34,357 nucleotides of DNA from Candidatus Thalassarchaeum sp. (GCA_022449345.1 JAKURL010000017.1:1-34357), one strand, 5' to 3'; shown: positions 7,822-16,564, counted from the stretch's first letter. The notes: generated by a model not told the origin, from the sequence alone. Translations and numbers: made by a program.

Positions 7822-7858
7822 ACCCGTCCGCGATACCTTAGCGGATGCGCGGGCGGGT
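7822..7858. terminator. GC-rich hairpin between convergent MC1 and sdhB genes
   Basis: ACCCGTCCGCG (7822-7832) pairs with CGCGGGCGGGT (7848-7858) over 11 positions with one G-T pair and a 15-base loop. An alternative inner stem, TCCGC (7827-7831) with GCGGA (7841-7845), competes with it. Its position between two convergent genes suggests a bidirectional transcript end. Confidence 0.45.
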
Positions 7859-7903
7859 GATTTCGAAAACCAGATTTCACGGAGAGTTTGACTGTGAAGT
7901 CGA

Positions 7904-8668
7904 TTATGCCTTCAGTCCCAATTTTCGGGCAATCATTACCAATGGGTCGTAATATTCGGTTACAACCCTCTCTTTCAGTGGAATAATCGCATTATCCGTG
8001 ATATTGATTCCTGCTGGACATACTTCAGTACAGCACTTTGTGATATTACAGTATCCTATTCCGAAGTCTTCCTTAATCTCAGGAATACGATTTTCAGTAT
8101 CCAGAGGATGCATCTCTAGACCAGCCAGTCTGACAAACAATCGCGGACCTGCGAATTCGTCGAACTTTTGATGCTCACGAAGTACGTGACAAGTATTGAC
8201 ACAAAGCATACACTCGATACAGGCTCTAAACTCCTGAATTCGGTCAGCTTCCTCTTGCTTGAACTCCCAATCGAAATCTTCTGGACCATTTATTGGGGCC
8301 ATCTTCTTGTTCATCTCGTAGGCCCAAGAAATATCGGTGACTAGGTCCTTTGTAATCGGGAATGCCTGCATCGGTTTCACAGTCACAGGCTCCCCTTCTG
8401 GAGTCTCTTCCATTATGTCCTCCATTCTTATCATGCACATTAGTCGAGGTATTCCGTTAACCTCTGCACTGCAGGAGCCACATTTACCAGCCTTGCAATT
8501 CCAACGACAAGCAAGATCAGGGGCGTGCTCGGCTTGAATTCGATGAATTACGTCCAGAACAACCATTCCTTCGTCCATTTCGACGGTATAGTCAACCATC
8601 TTCCCGAGAGCCTCACCATGGGCATCGCCTACACCTCGGAAAACCCTGAAGGTAACTTCCTCTGACAT
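7904..8668 (-). CDS. sdhB: Succinate dehydrogenase iron-sulfur subunit
   Basis: Electron-transfer subunit of complex II, carrying electrons from the flavin to quinone. 254 residues from the ATG at 8668; a TTG at 8674 is less likely. The N-terminal ferredoxin domain has C58, C63, C66 and C78 for the 2Fe-2S cluster (CKAGKCGSC). The C-terminal domain has C150-I-E-C153-M-L-C156 with C217-P for the 4Fe-4S cluster, and C160, C207 and C213 for the 3Fe-4S cluster. All ligands are present. The start lies 2 bases after the sdhA stop, and the GA/G-rich end of sdhA supplies the ribosome-binding site. Last gene of the sdhCAB operon. Confidence 0.95.
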   Translation of the reverse strand: MSEEVTFRVFRGVGDAHGEALGKMVDYTVEMDEGMVVLDVIHRIQAEHAPDLACRWNCKAGKCGSCSAEVNGIPRLMCMIRMEDIMEETPEGEPVTVKPMQAFPITKDLVTDISWAYEMNKKMAPINGPEDFDWEFKQEEADRIQEFRACIECMLCVNTCHVLREHQKFDEFAGPRLFVRLAGLEMHPLDTENRIPEIKEDFGIGYCNITKCCTEVCPAGINITDNAIIPLKERVVTEYYDPLVMIARKLGLKA

Positions 8669-8670
8669 CC

Positions 8671-10521
8671 TCAACCCTCCCCCTCGTGTAGGTCGTCTGC
8701 ATCTAGCAGTGCTTTGAACTCGTCCTCAATTGGTGGATAACTGGTGTGTTCTATGCTCATTGAACCATCTGCAGATAGGGAAATTACACTGTTGACCTTA
8801 CCCCAGTGCTTGTAATCCGGAACAGGGAAGTCCTCTCGAGTGTGGCCGCCGCGGGATTCTTCACGGTGTAATGCGGCGAGAGCGCACATTCGTGATACAT
8901 CGATCATTGCGCTCAACTCTAGTGCCTGATGCCAGCCCGGATTGTAGATCCGAGAGCCACCAGGGCTGGTAATTGCTGCACGCGCCTCTAGATCGTCGAG
9001 GTCGCTAAGGGCTTCTTGCAGCAAGTTGCCGCTTCGAATGATTCCTACCTTATCTTGCATCATCTCTCGAAGGTCCTCGACAACAGCAGCCGGATTTTCT
9101 CCTCCTTCGCGGGAAAATGGAGCCAGAGTTTCGGCGATTACGTCCGCGATTTCTTCTCCATCAACGTCGGCAAAGCTATCCATTTCAGCCGCTCGAGCAG
9201 CAGCGTTCTCTCCGGCTATTTTTCCGAATACGATTAGATCAGTTAGTGAGTTTCCTCCAAGTCGATTGGCACCGTGTAATCCAGTTGCCGCCTCTCCAGC
9301 GGCATACAAACCGCCAACAGTCGACACTTGGGTTTCGGAATCCACTTTGACTCCACCCATGACGTAGTGGGCAGTAGGGCCAACTTCCATCGGTGTGGTA
9401 GTTATGTCAACAGCAGCCAACTCCTTGAATTGATGATACATTCCTGGAAGTTTCTTCTTCACATCTTCAGGACTTCTCCATGAGATGTCCAAGTATGCGC
9501 CACCATGCTCACTCGCTCTATCTGCCTCACGCTCGGAATTGATTGCCTTAGCGACCACGTCGCGAGTGAGTAGTTCTGGAGGTCTCTTCTTTGTTGCCAG
9601 TTTGCCTGAAATTACTTCGTCAACCCACTCAAGGGCCTCCTTTTCTGTATCTGCAAACTCATCCGCATACATTTCAGGAATGTAATCGAACATGAATCGC
9701 TTACCCTCTGAATTAGTTAGCATTCCACCTTCTCCGCGTACACCTTCAGTCACCAGAATTCCTTTGACGCTAGGCGGCCAAATCATACCAGTAGGGTGGA
9801 ATTGTACGAATTCCATGTCTCCAATCTCCGCTCCGGCCCAGTAGGCCAGAGCGTGACCTTCTCCGGTGTACTCCCACGAGCCGGAACAAACCGCCCAACA
9901 ACGAGTAATTCCACCGGTCGCGAGAACGATTGATTTGGCCTTGAATAGGTGTAGTGATCCATCATTGCGATTATAGGCAAAGCAGCCGGACACCTCACCG
10001 TCTTTGGTGAATAATCTTCGAACCGTATATTCCATGAAAACATCCATCCCCATGTGAACTCCTTTTTCCTGCAGGGTTCGAATCAACTCCAGTCCGGTGG
10101 CATCTCCAATGTGGGCCAGTCTAGGATAAGTGTGGCCACCGAAGTTCCTCTGACTCGTCAAGCCCTTTGGGGTTCGATCAAATACCGCTCCCCAAGTTTC
10201 AAGCTCACGAATCCTATCTGGGGCTTGTTGAGCGTGAATCTTTGCCATGCGCCAATCATTGAGGTATTTCCCACCCTTCATGGTGTCTCGGAAGTGAACT
10301 TCCCAACTGTCTCGTGGATCTTTGTTTGCAAGCGCTGCAGCGGCTCCGCCCTCAGCCATCACCGTGTGAGCCTTACCAAGCATAGACTTGCAAACTAGAG
10401 CAACGCTTGCACCTTCTTGGCTGGCGGCAATAGCAGCACGCAATCCAGCGCCACCGGCACCGACGACGACGACATCGTGTTCGTGAGTCGTGTAGGTCTC
10501 ATCGGAGATATCGTAGCGCAT
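8671..10521 (-). CDS. sdhA: Succinate dehydrogenase flavoprotein subunit
   Basis: Catalytic subunit oxidising succinate to fumarate in the TCA cycle. 616 residues. The FAD-binding Rossmann motif VVVGAGGAGLRAA is at about 18-30. His52 in KAHTVMAEGG is the expected covalent FAD attachment site. Further motifs are GDMEFVQFHPTG, VTEGVRGEGG, ARDRPP-like ELLTRDVVAKAI, HYVMGGVKV and GANRLGGNSLTDLIVFG, all standard for the SdhA/FrdA family. The C-terminal helical and capping regions are complete. The ATG directly follows the sdhC stop with no gap. SDH is assigned over fumarate reductase from the ALDH-rich aerobic context and covalent-FAD motif; sequence alone does not prove direction. Confidence 0.95.
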   Translation of the reverse strand: MRYDISDETYTTHEHDVVVVGAGGAGLRAAIAASQEGASVALVCKSMLGKAHTVMAEGGAAAALANKDPRDSWEVHFRDTMKGGKYLNDWRMAKIHAQQAPDRIRELETWGAVFDRTPKGLTSQRNFGGHTYPRLAHIGDATGLELIRTLQEKGVHMGMDVFMEYTVRRLFTKDGEVSGCFAYNRNDGSLHLFKAKSIVLATGGITRCWAVCSGSWEYTGEGHALAYWAGAEIGDMEFVQFHPTGMIWPPSVKGILVTEGVRGEGGMLTNSEGKRFMFDYIPEMYADEFADTEKEALEWVDEVISGKLATKKRPPELLTRDVVAKAINSEREADRASEHGGAYLDISWRSPEDVKKKLPGMYHQFKELAAVDITTTPMEVGPTAHYVMGGVKVDSETQVSTVGGLYAAGEAATGLHGANRLGGNSLTDLIVFGKIAGENAAARAAEMDSFADVDGEEIADVIAETLAPFSREGGENPAAVVEDLREMMQDKVGIIRSGNLLQEALSDLDDLEARAAITSPGGSRIYNPGWHQALELSAMIDVSRMCALAALHREESRGGHTREDFPVPDYKHWGKVNSVISLSADGSMSIEHTSYPPIEDEFKALLDADDLHEGEG

Positions 10522-11394
10522 TCACAATCCTCCCCAGATAATCATGTCAGTCCAGCCGAACATAGAGTCCGTACAAGCATAGATGTAGAAATCCGCAAAC
10601 ATTACCCATAACAGAGAATAGAGAGCCCATTCCTTGTGTTGTTCATTGAGTTTAGTTGAGAACTTCCACAGTCGATACCTTAGTCGATTCATTGGGCTAC
10701 CAGTCCAGTCGTTCGCTGCCCCGCCTACCACATGACGGAAGGCGTGGCAACCGAAGGTGTATCCGGTAAGAAAAATCACATTGATGAGAAGGATTAGGCT
10801 TCCTACAGTAACACCGTATGCGTGAACGTCACCTTCGTGGAAGTTAATCGATAGCCAAACGTCGAATGATAGAATTGGCAGGTAAGCCAAAGCAACGTAC
10901 ATGAAGTATCGATGTAGGTTCTGAACTACCAACAATCCTGTTTCACCGGAGTATTCGTCCCATGGCTTGGAAACAGCGCAACCAGTTGGTTGCTGCATGA
11001 AAGCACGATAGTATGCTTTGCGATAGTAATAGCAGGTAGCACGGAATCCAGCTGGGAAAATTAGGATGAACATCGCTGGACTTAACCATTGCAAATGAGT
11101 AGGCATCCAAGAATGTTCTCCAGGTATGATTAGAGGTGAATAGAGAGGACTCAGAACATGAGAACCTTGGTCCTCAATGGCCATAGTTCCAGCACCGTGC
11201 CCAACTCCTGCTGAAAGGCCAAAATCAGAGAAAATCCAGAAGTCTGCTTCCATCAAACCACGCCATGTTGCATAGATGATCATGAAGCCGAGATATGCGG
11301 CCATGGCGGTGGGTCCTTTCCACCACTTGTCGACCCTATCAGTTGCTCCAAATCCCTTCTTCATCGGGAGTGGGAAGGTGATCCCTTGACTCAT
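10522..11394 (-). CDS. sdhC: Succinate dehydrogenase membrane anchor, single five-helix cytochrome b-type subunit
   Basis: Anchors SdhAB in the membrane and passes electrons to quinone. 290 residues from the ATG at 11394; the frame is open to 11451, but the extra 19 residues are not family-like. Helices are near 27-48, 103-120, 161-182, 193-216 and 255-275. Likely haem or quinone-site residues are His161 (NLHRYF) and His217/His221 in GYTFGCHAFRHVVGG. The CYYYRKAYYR segment (121-130) and CHAFRHVVGG resemble the actinobacterial SdhC class, which also lacks a separate SdhD. The gene order C-A-B matches that class. It heads the operon. Confidence 0.85.
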   Translation of the reverse strand: MSQGITFPLPMKKGFGATDRVDKWWKGPTAMAAYLGFMIIYATWRGLMEADFWIFSDFGLSAGVGHGAGTMAIEDQGSHVLSPLYSPLIIPGEHSWMPTHLQWLSPAMFILIFPAGFRATCYYYRKAYYRAFMQQPTGCAVSKPWDEYSGETGLLVVQNLHRYFMYVALAYLPILSFDVWLSINFHEGDVHAYGVTVGSLILLINVIFLTGYTFGCHAFRHVVGGAANDWTGSPMNRLRYRLWKFSTKLNEQHKEWALYSLLWVMFADFYIYACTDSMFGWTDMIIWGGL

Positions 11395-11409
11395 CTCCGC
11401 ACCTGATGG

Positions 11410-11415
11410 TATAAA
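11410..11415 (-). promoter_or_regulatory. Candidate TATA box upstream of sdhC
   Basis: TTTATA on the minus strand, preceded by a GC-rich stretch, lies 16-21 bases before the ATG at 11394. With usual archaeal spacing the transcript would begin at or just inside that ATG. This implies a leaderless message or a start at the ATG at 11364. Confidence 0.3.
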
Positions 11416-11535
11416 CGCGCAGTCCGATACCCATAAGCAATTGCATTCCACCAGTTCAACAGTCTGAAAGGCTTACTCAAAATCCGTAGGTTCAAGACAC
11501 CCATCTTCTCTCAGTAATCAAAGGTGGTGTTGGCG

Positions 11536-11643
11536 ATGATAGATGATCTAACGAGTTCGATTTGTCTGAACTGCGGATACATGCCAGGGGCATTCATGCC
11601 AGGGCTTCCTTGCCCAGAATGTGGTGAGACAATCTTTCCGTAA
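11536..11643 (+). CDS. Very small zinc-ribbon protein (35 residues)
   Basis: ATG at 11536 to TAA at 11641-11643. The peptide contains ICLNCGYMPGAF and GLPCPECGETIFP, giving two CxxC pairs 13 residues apart (Cys10/Cys13 and Cys26/Cys29). This is a classic rubredoxin/zinc-ribbon knuckle. An AGGTGG ribosome-binding site lies 8 bases upstream. In-frame GTG and TTG codons at 11527 and 11530 could also start it. It is divergent from the sdh operon and ends 2 bases from the convergent membrane protein gene. Many archaea encode such mini zinc ribbons; function unknown. Confidence 0.65.
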   Translation: MIDDLTSSICLNCGYMPGAFMPGLPCPECGETIFP

Positions 11644-11645
11644 TT

Positions 11646-12203
11646 TCACCATGGGTATTTCCAAACCCATAGGATTCCATCGTTGATTATGACTTGGATT
11701 GCGAGCATAGAAGCTCCCACCAAGGGTAGAATCGAGGTTCCCGAATCGCCGCTTTGCCAAGCATTCCATCCGAACAAAATCAACAGAACATTTCCTGCTA
11801 CAACAAGCCAAAGACAAGCGATTACAGCCCACTGTGTCCAAGCCGCATCCGACCGAATGTGAATCGAAGTCAATTCAAGCCAAAGCATTGAGGGGATTAG
11901 AACTAGAAGAAAGGCGAGAAGAAGTCGCTGATGACCACCATCGACGACATCTCCACTCCAAGGCCAACCCACACTCTCTACTACCGAAACCTCCCAACCA
12001 AACAGAAGTTGTTGGAAGACGATTAGGAATCCCAGAGCGGATACAAACATACAGACGACGTTCAGCGTTCTCCATGATTCATGAATACCTCCCCAAAGCG
12101 CTATTGGATCGTCCATTCGACGCAATCCAATAGCGTAAGATGCAAGCACCATAGGGCCGAGAATAAAGACAACCGTTCGAACAAATTCTCTCGTAATCTC
12201 CAA
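11646..12203 (-). CDS. Five-helix membrane protein of unknown function
   Basis: 185 residues from a TTG start at 12203, chosen because GGAGGG (12211-12216) sits 7 bases upstream. A TTG at 12230 overlapping the ALDH stop (TTGA) has no such site. Hydrophobic segments are near residues 10-25, 45-65, 90-108, 120-142 and 155-172, with short loops and few charges. No family recognised. It follows the aldehyde dehydrogenase on the same strand, probably in one transcript. Confidence 0.7.
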   Translation of the reverse strand: MEITREFVRTVVFILGPMVLASYAIGLRRMDDPIALWGGIHESWRTLNVVCMFVSALGFLIVFQQLLFGWEVSVVESVGWPWSGDVVDGGHQRLLLAFLLVLIPSMLWLELTSIHIRSDAAWTQWAVIACLWLVVAGNVLLILFGWNAWQSGDSGTSILPLVGASMLAIQVIINDGILWVWKYPW

Positions 12204-12210
12204 CTGATTA

Positions 12211-12216
12211 CCCTCC
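12211..12216 (-). promoter_or_regulatory. Ribosome-binding site fixing a TTG start
   Basis: GGAGGG on the minus strand, 7 bases before the TTG at 12203-12201. It lies inside the only alternative reading from 12230. Confidence 0.5.
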
Positions 12217-12226
12217 GATAGCAGAT

Positions 12227-13855
12227 TCAAGCAAGTGCGCCATAATCGGCGTCCGCTTCTTCCATTTCGATCTCTTCAACATCCATCTGAGCAAGTTGTA
12301 ACTTACCAGATAACTCGTCGTTGACGGCGTGCCAGTAGGAATAAGCTTCGATTACCCAGATACCTGACTCTCGGGTTCCGTTTCCGCTACCCTTGACCCC
12401 ACCAAATGGTAGATGAGCCTCGGCACCAGTTGTCGAGTTGTTGATTCCGGTCATACCAGCCTTGATACCAGTTTTGTAGCGGTATGCTTCAAGTCGGTCA
12501 TTGGTGTAGATTGCAGATGACAATCCGTATGGAGATGCATTTGCTAGGTGTAAAGCATGGTCAAAATCTCGGGCCTTTACGATGGTAACGACTGGGCCGA
12601 AGATTTCCTCATGGAAGCACTCCATATCCTCTGTTACATCGACATAAACGTGAGGCCACATGTAGACTCCTTCGCTAGCATCGCCATGGAAGTTCTCTGG
12701 CTTGTTGTCGTTTGTGATACGTCCTTCTCCCCAAATTTTCGTAGCGCCACTTGCCTCACACATATCGATTCCTTTGAGGAAGTCGACTGCATATTTCTCT
12801 GACAACATCGAGCCGTATAGAACACCATCGTTCCTCATCGAGTCACCGATTGCAGTCGACTTGACTTTCTCCATGAATCGCTCGACAAATTCGTCGTAGA
12901 TGTCTTCGTGAATGATTAGATTTCCAAGGCTAGTACAACGTTGTCCGGCTGTTCCGAAGCCGGCCCAATATGCTCCCTGGACAGCATTTTCGATATTTGC
13001 TGAAGGCATGATGACGAGTGGGTTCTTTCCACCTAGTTCGAGCGAGGCACTGACTAGGTTACGTCCACAGACCTCTCCAATCATCTTTCCAACAGCGGTG
13101 CTACCAGTGAATGAGATCTTGTTGACCATACCTAGGTCTGCTGAGTCGACCAAATGTTGGCCTGCCCCACTCCCCTTTCCGTGGATGAGATTGATTACGC
13201 CGTTTGGCAATCCCGCTTCATGCATAATGCGGGTAAGGGCAAAGGAAAGCAGAGGTGAGTCCTGAGGTGATTTCCAGACACATGTATTTCCGCACATAAT
13301 CGCAGGGATCATCTTCCAGAAAGGAACAGCGGATGGGAAGTTGCACGCGTTGATGATTCCGCAAACCCCCAACGGTCTTCGATAGGTGAATAACTCCTTG
13401 TTTGGTAATTCAGAATTCACGGTTTGTCCATAGAGTCTTCGACCTTCGGATTGGAAGAAAAGACAGGTATCGATTGCTTCCTGAATTTCGCCGCCACACT
13501 CTTTGATGGTCTTGCCAATCTCCCGAGCCTGTAGACGAACCAATTCGTCCTTGTGCTGCATCAATAAGCGACCCATGTTTCCAATTACTTGACCACGGGT
13601 TGGAGCAGGAGTAGCAGCCCAATCAGGGAATGCGACCCTAGCGGCTCTCAGAGCGTCGTGAACATCCTCTTTCGTCGAAAGTGGGAACTCTCCCAAACAA
13701 TCGTCTAACCATGCAGGATTGATGCTCTCATAGGTTGCACCATCACTAGCCAAAGTTAGTTCACCGTTGATTATGTTGTAACCCCTAACCTTAGGAGATC
13801 CATTCGGATTATTCGTTTCCATGTATTCGAAACCAGTCTCGAGAACGTGGGTCAT
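12227..13855 (-). CDS. NAD(P)-dependent aldehyde dehydrogenase
   Basis: Oxidises an aldehyde to the acid through a thioester. 542 residues with all ALDH landmarks: NFP (Asn171), the cofactor Lys195 in VWKSPQ, Rossmann segment SFTGSTAVGK (248-257), general base Glu273 in LELGGKNP, and nucleophile Cys307 in GQRCTS. EEIFGPVV and the C-terminal PFGGVKGSGNGTRESG are also present. An N-terminal extension of about 40 residues and an acidic C-terminal tail (EEIEMEEADAD) make it longer than typical (about 480-500). Substrate cannot be assigned; semialdehyde dehydrogenases are the nearest in feel. It is divergent from cdc48; a 29-base dyad lies just upstream of its start. Confidence 0.93.
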   Translation of the reverse strand: MTHVLETGFEYMETNNPNGSPKVRGYNIINGELTLASDGATYESINPAWLDDCLGEFPLSTKEDVHDALRAARVAFPDWAATPAPTRGQVIGNMGRLLMQHKDELVRLQAREIGKTIKECGGEIQEAIDTCLFFQSEGRRLYGQTVNSELPNKELFTYRRPLGVCGIINACNFPSAVPFWKMIPAIMCGNTCVWKSPQDSPLLSFALTRIMHEAGLPNGVINLIHGKGSGAGQHLVDSADLGMVNKISFTGSTAVGKMIGEVCGRNLVSASLELGGKNPLVIMPSANIENAVQGAYWAGFGTAGQRCTSLGNLIIHEDIYDEFVERFMEKVKSTAIGDSMRNDGVLYGSMLSEKYAVDFLKGIDMCEASGATKIWGEGRITNDNKPENFHGDASEGVYMWPHVYVDVTEDMECFHEEIFGPVVTIVKARDFDHALHLANASPYGLSSAIYTNDRLEAYRYKTGIKAGMTGINNSTTGAEAHLPFGGVKGSGNGTRESGIWVIEAYSYWHAVNDELSGKLQLAQMDVEEIEMEEADADYGALA

Positions 13856-13873
13856 ATTTCGCGCGAATCGAGT

Positions 13874-13902
13874 ATTAGCAATGAAACCACCGCATCGCTA
13901 AT
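13874..13902. promoter_or_regulatory. Inverted repeat upstream of the aldehyde dehydrogenase gene
   Basis: ATTAGCAATG (13874-13883) and CATCGCTAAT (13893-13902) are reverse complements at 9 of 10 positions, with a 9-base spacer. The dyad lies 19-47 bases before the ALDH ATG in the ALDH/cdc48 divergent region. It is a plausible site for a dimeric repressor or activator. Confidence 0.35.
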
Positions 13903-13984
13903 CGTGTTTCTGATAACTGAAATAGCAGATTTGACATTGTTCAATTGGGGGGTTTAACTACCTCCGATGCCGACAAGTGGTTGC

Positions 13985-13992
13985 AAGGAGGG
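13985..13992 (+). promoter_or_regulatory. Ribosome-binding site of cdc48
   Basis: AAGGAGGG lies 5 bases before the ATG at 13998. It selects this start over the in-frame GTG at 13977. Confidence 0.6.
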
Positions 13993-13997
13993 CGAAT

Positions 13998-16223
13998 ATG
14001 GCAGAGGATTCAGCCAAGGAATTGAAACTCAGAGTAGCCAAAGCTATTCCGAGCGACGTAGGTCATGGCAGAGCAAGAGTGCCTTTTGACAACGAATTGA
14101 ACCTCAAACCAGGAGATATAATCGAGATTGAGGGTGAGCGCTCCACCGCCGCAATCGTCTGGAGATGTCGGCCGGAAGACGCGAACCTTGGGGTTATTCG
14201 AATAGACGGAATTATCCGCAAAAATGCCAGTGTTTCGTTAGGCGACCGAGTTACAGTTCGGAAAGTCGAGGCTCAGGCATGTTCACGCTTGGTTCTCAGC
14301 CCAGTTATGGCGAAGCAACAGAAGGTCCGCTTTGGCCCCGGAATCGAGGGTTTTGCTCGTCGTGGTCTGAACAAGCGACCAGTCGTATCTGGCGATCGAA
14401 TATTCATCCCTGGAATGACCCTGTTCGCTGAAGCATTACCATTCCAGATTGTTCAAACCAGTCCCAAGGGTATTGTTCAGGTATTGCCTGACACTGAGAT
14501 TATTATCAAGGAAGAGGCAGTCGATCAAGACGAAGATGCCGATGTCTCCAGTATCACTTACGAGGACATTGGTGGGCTTGGAGATCAGTTGCAAAAGGTT
14601 CGAGAAATGATTGAACTTCCATTGAAACACCCAGTTCTATTCCGAAGGCTTGGAATCGACCCTCCTCGTGGAGTTTTGTTACATGGCCCTCCGGGTACTG
14701 GAAAAACCCTGATTGCAAAGGCGGTTGCTTCTGAGACAAATGCCCACTTCACTTCGATTAACGGACCCGAAATTATCTCGAAATATTACGGAGAGAGCGA
14801 GAAGCAACTTCGTGAGATATTCGATGAAGCGACTGCCAATGCTCCAGCAATCATCTTCATTGATGAATTGGATTCAATCGCTCCCAAGCGTGAGGATGTT
14901 TCAGGAGAGGTTGAGCGAAGGGTTGTCGCACAACTCTTGACTTTGCTAGACGGAATGCAGGGTCGCGACAATGTCGTCGTAATCGGTGCAACAAATCGCC
15001 GTGATGCAATCGACCCAGCCTTGAGGCGGCCGGGTCGATTTGACCGTGAGTTGGAAATCGGAGTTCCTGACAAGAATGGTCGCGAGGAAATCATCAACAT
15101 CCACACCAGAGGTATGCCGATTAGTGACGATTTCGATATGGATTGGCTACTGGATAATTCCTACGGCTTCGTCGGAGCAGATATCTCAGCATTGGTGCGA
15201 GAGGCGGCGATGAAGGCTCTGCGCCGTTACCTACCGGAAATCGATCTCGACGAGGAGCAGATTCCTGCCGAAGTTCTAGAAAAGATGGAAGTCAAAATGA
15301 TCGATTTCCGTGACGCAATTAAGGAAATCGAGCCGAGCGCTCTGCGTGAAATCTATGTCGAGATTCCTGAGGTATCCTGGGAACAAGTTGGAGGACTAGA
15401 AGAGGTCAAAGAACGCCTCAAAGAAAGCATCGAATGGCCTCTGACCCAACCTGAAATGTTCGAGCATTTCGGAATTAACCCACCTCGCGGAATCGTATTA
15501 TTCGGAGCGCCGGGAACAGGTAAGACCTTGATTGCCAAAGCCATCGCTCACGAAGCAAAGGCGAACTTCATCTCCATCAAAGGACCAGAAATGGTCTCTA
15601 AATGGGTTGGAGAGTCAGAACGAGCGATTAGAGAGGTCTTCAAGAAGGCCAAGCAATCCAGCCCGTCGATTATTTTTCTCGATGAATTCGAGAGCATCGC
15701 GGGAGTAAGACGCTCAATGTCTGGAGAGGGTTCAGATGTAATGAACAGAGTTGTCAATCAACTTCTTTCGAGCATGGATGGTGTAGATACTATGGAAGGT
15801 GTAATCGTAGTTGCAGCCACCAATCGACCGGAAATGATTGACCCCGCTCTTCTTCGTAGTGGTCGCTTTGAGCGTGTGCTTCACATTCCTCCACCAGATT
15901 TAGATTCTCGCAAGGCAATTCTACGTATCCATGTTAAGGATATGCCACTCGGAAAATTCTCCTTGGATGACCTTGCAACACAATTAGACAATTATACCGG
16001 TGCTGATATTGAATCTGTCTGTAGAGAGGCAGCACTTATCGCCATGCGTGCTGGAAGAAAATCGGTCTCCAAGAAAGCCTTCGAGGAAGCAATTGCTCGA
16101 GTGAGGCCAACAATTACCGATGAGATGATGGAGTACTACGGACGCATGGAAGGTATGCTGACTAGTGGTCTTGACTCGGTACGTCGCCGACCTGATACAC
16201 TTTCGGGAATTGAAGCTGTTTGA
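13998..16223 (+). CDS. Cdc48/VAT-type AAA+ ATPase, two-ring
   Basis: Hexameric unfoldase that extracts and unfolds proteins using ATP. 741 residues. The N-domain (about 10-175) has the double-psi barrel ([18 protein letters not shown]) and the second N subdomain. D1 has Walker A GPPGTGKT (230-237), Walker [10 protein letters not shown] (285-292) and the Arg-finger segment [10 protein letters not shown]2 has Walker A GAPGTGKT (503-510), [15 protein letters not shown], Walker [10 protein letters not shown] (558-566) and [10 protein letters not shown]2 differs from the usual GPPGTGKT and DEIDS/DELDS, though the key Lys, Asp and Glu are kept. The C-terminus ends GIEAV, with no hydrophobic-Tyr-X tail for docking to the 20S proteasome. 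It heads a + strand run with PRC-barrel, DUF4350 and DUF58 genes. Confidence 0.96.
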   Translation: MAEDSAKELKLRVAKAIPSDVGHGRARVPFDNELNLKPGDIIEIEGERSTAAIVWRCRPEDANLGVIRIDGIIRKNASVSLGDRVTVRKVEAQACSRLVLSPVMAKQQKVRFGPGIEGFARRGLNKRPVVSGDRIFIPGMTLFAEALPFQIVQTSPKGIVQVLPDTEIIIKEEAVDQDEDADVSSITYEDIGGLGDQLQKVREMIELPLKHPVLFRRLGIDPPRGVLLHGPPGTGKTLIAKAVASETNAHFTSINGPEIISKYYGESEKQLREIFDEATANAPAIIFIDELDSIAPKREDVSGEVERRVVAQLLTLLDGMQGRDNVVVIGATNRRDAIDPALRRPGRFDRELEIGVPDKNGREEIINIHTRGMPISDDFDMDWLLDNSYGFVGADISALVREAAMKALRRYLPEIDLDEEQIPAEVLEKMEVKMIDFRDAIKEIEPSALREIYVEIPEVSWEQVGGLEEVKERLKESIEWPLTQPEMFEHFGINPPRGIVLFGAPGTGKTLIAKAIAHEAKANFISIKGPEMVSKWVGESERAIREVFKKAKQSSPSIIFLDEFESIAGVRRSMSGEGSDVMNRVVNQLLSSMDGVDTMEGVIVVAATNRPEMIDPALLRSGRFERVLHIPPPDLDSRKAILRIHVKDMPLGKFSLDDLATQLDNYTGADIESVCREAALIAMRAGRKSVSKKAFEEAIARVRPTITDEMMEYYGRMEGMLTSGLDSVRRRPDTLSGIEAV

Positions 16224-16232
16224 GGTGAAGAA

Positions 16233-16475
16233 ATGCCGACAACCTTCGGCCGAGAAATTCTTGGACGTGATGTTGTCGATCAAGCATCCGACAAACTTGG
16301 TGTTTTAGCAGATTTTAGAATCGACATGTCGAGTGGAAGAATCATCGCTCTATTGGTTGCTCTTGAGAATGATCTCGATCCAGCAATGCTCCCTTGGCCA
16401 ACTCTAGAAGGTCTCCTCTCAGTTCCAGTCGAGGAGATTACTGAGGTTGGTGTGAATATCCAACTCGCCCGTTGA
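16233..16475 (+). CDS. PRC-barrel domain protein
   Basis: 80 residues covering one PRC-barrel: MPTTFGREILGRDVVDQ, KLGVLADFRIDMSSGRIIAL, then PVEEITEVGVNIQLAR. These small beta-barrels occur in RNA- or photosystem-related proteins; archaeal stand-alone copies are widespread and mostly uncharacterised, with suggested roles in RNA metabolism or cell division. It begins 9 bases after cdc48, with GAGGTGA (16222-16228) 4 bases upstream of its ATG, so the two are almost certainly co-transcribed. Confidence 0.88.
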   Translation: MPTTFGREILGRDVVDQASDKLGVLADFRIDMSSGRIIALLVALENDLDPAMLPWPTLEGLLSVPVEEITEVGVNIQLAR

Positions 16476-16564
16476 GCCGATGCAGACATCGTTCAGCGGT
16501 GAATAACGGTCTTAAGTCGAAGTTGAGGCTCGTCAGACGTTCCGTAGGAACGGTGGCTCGCAGC

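Noticed and set aside
9026-9367. Open frames on the + strand across sdhA
   Set aside because: sdhA is intact here and the opposite frames show no recognisable protein features.
13998-16223. Reading the AAA+ gene as MoxR because of the DUF58/DUF4350 neighbours
   Set aside because: The protein has two AAA+ rings and a Cdc48 N-domain; MoxR proteins are single-ring and about 330 residues.
16472-16564. TTG start of the DUF4350 gene overlapping the PRC-barrel stop
   Set aside because: The extra 31 residues are basic and not conserved-looking, and the ATG at 16565 gives a normal membrane-anchor N-terminus. It cannot be fully excluded.
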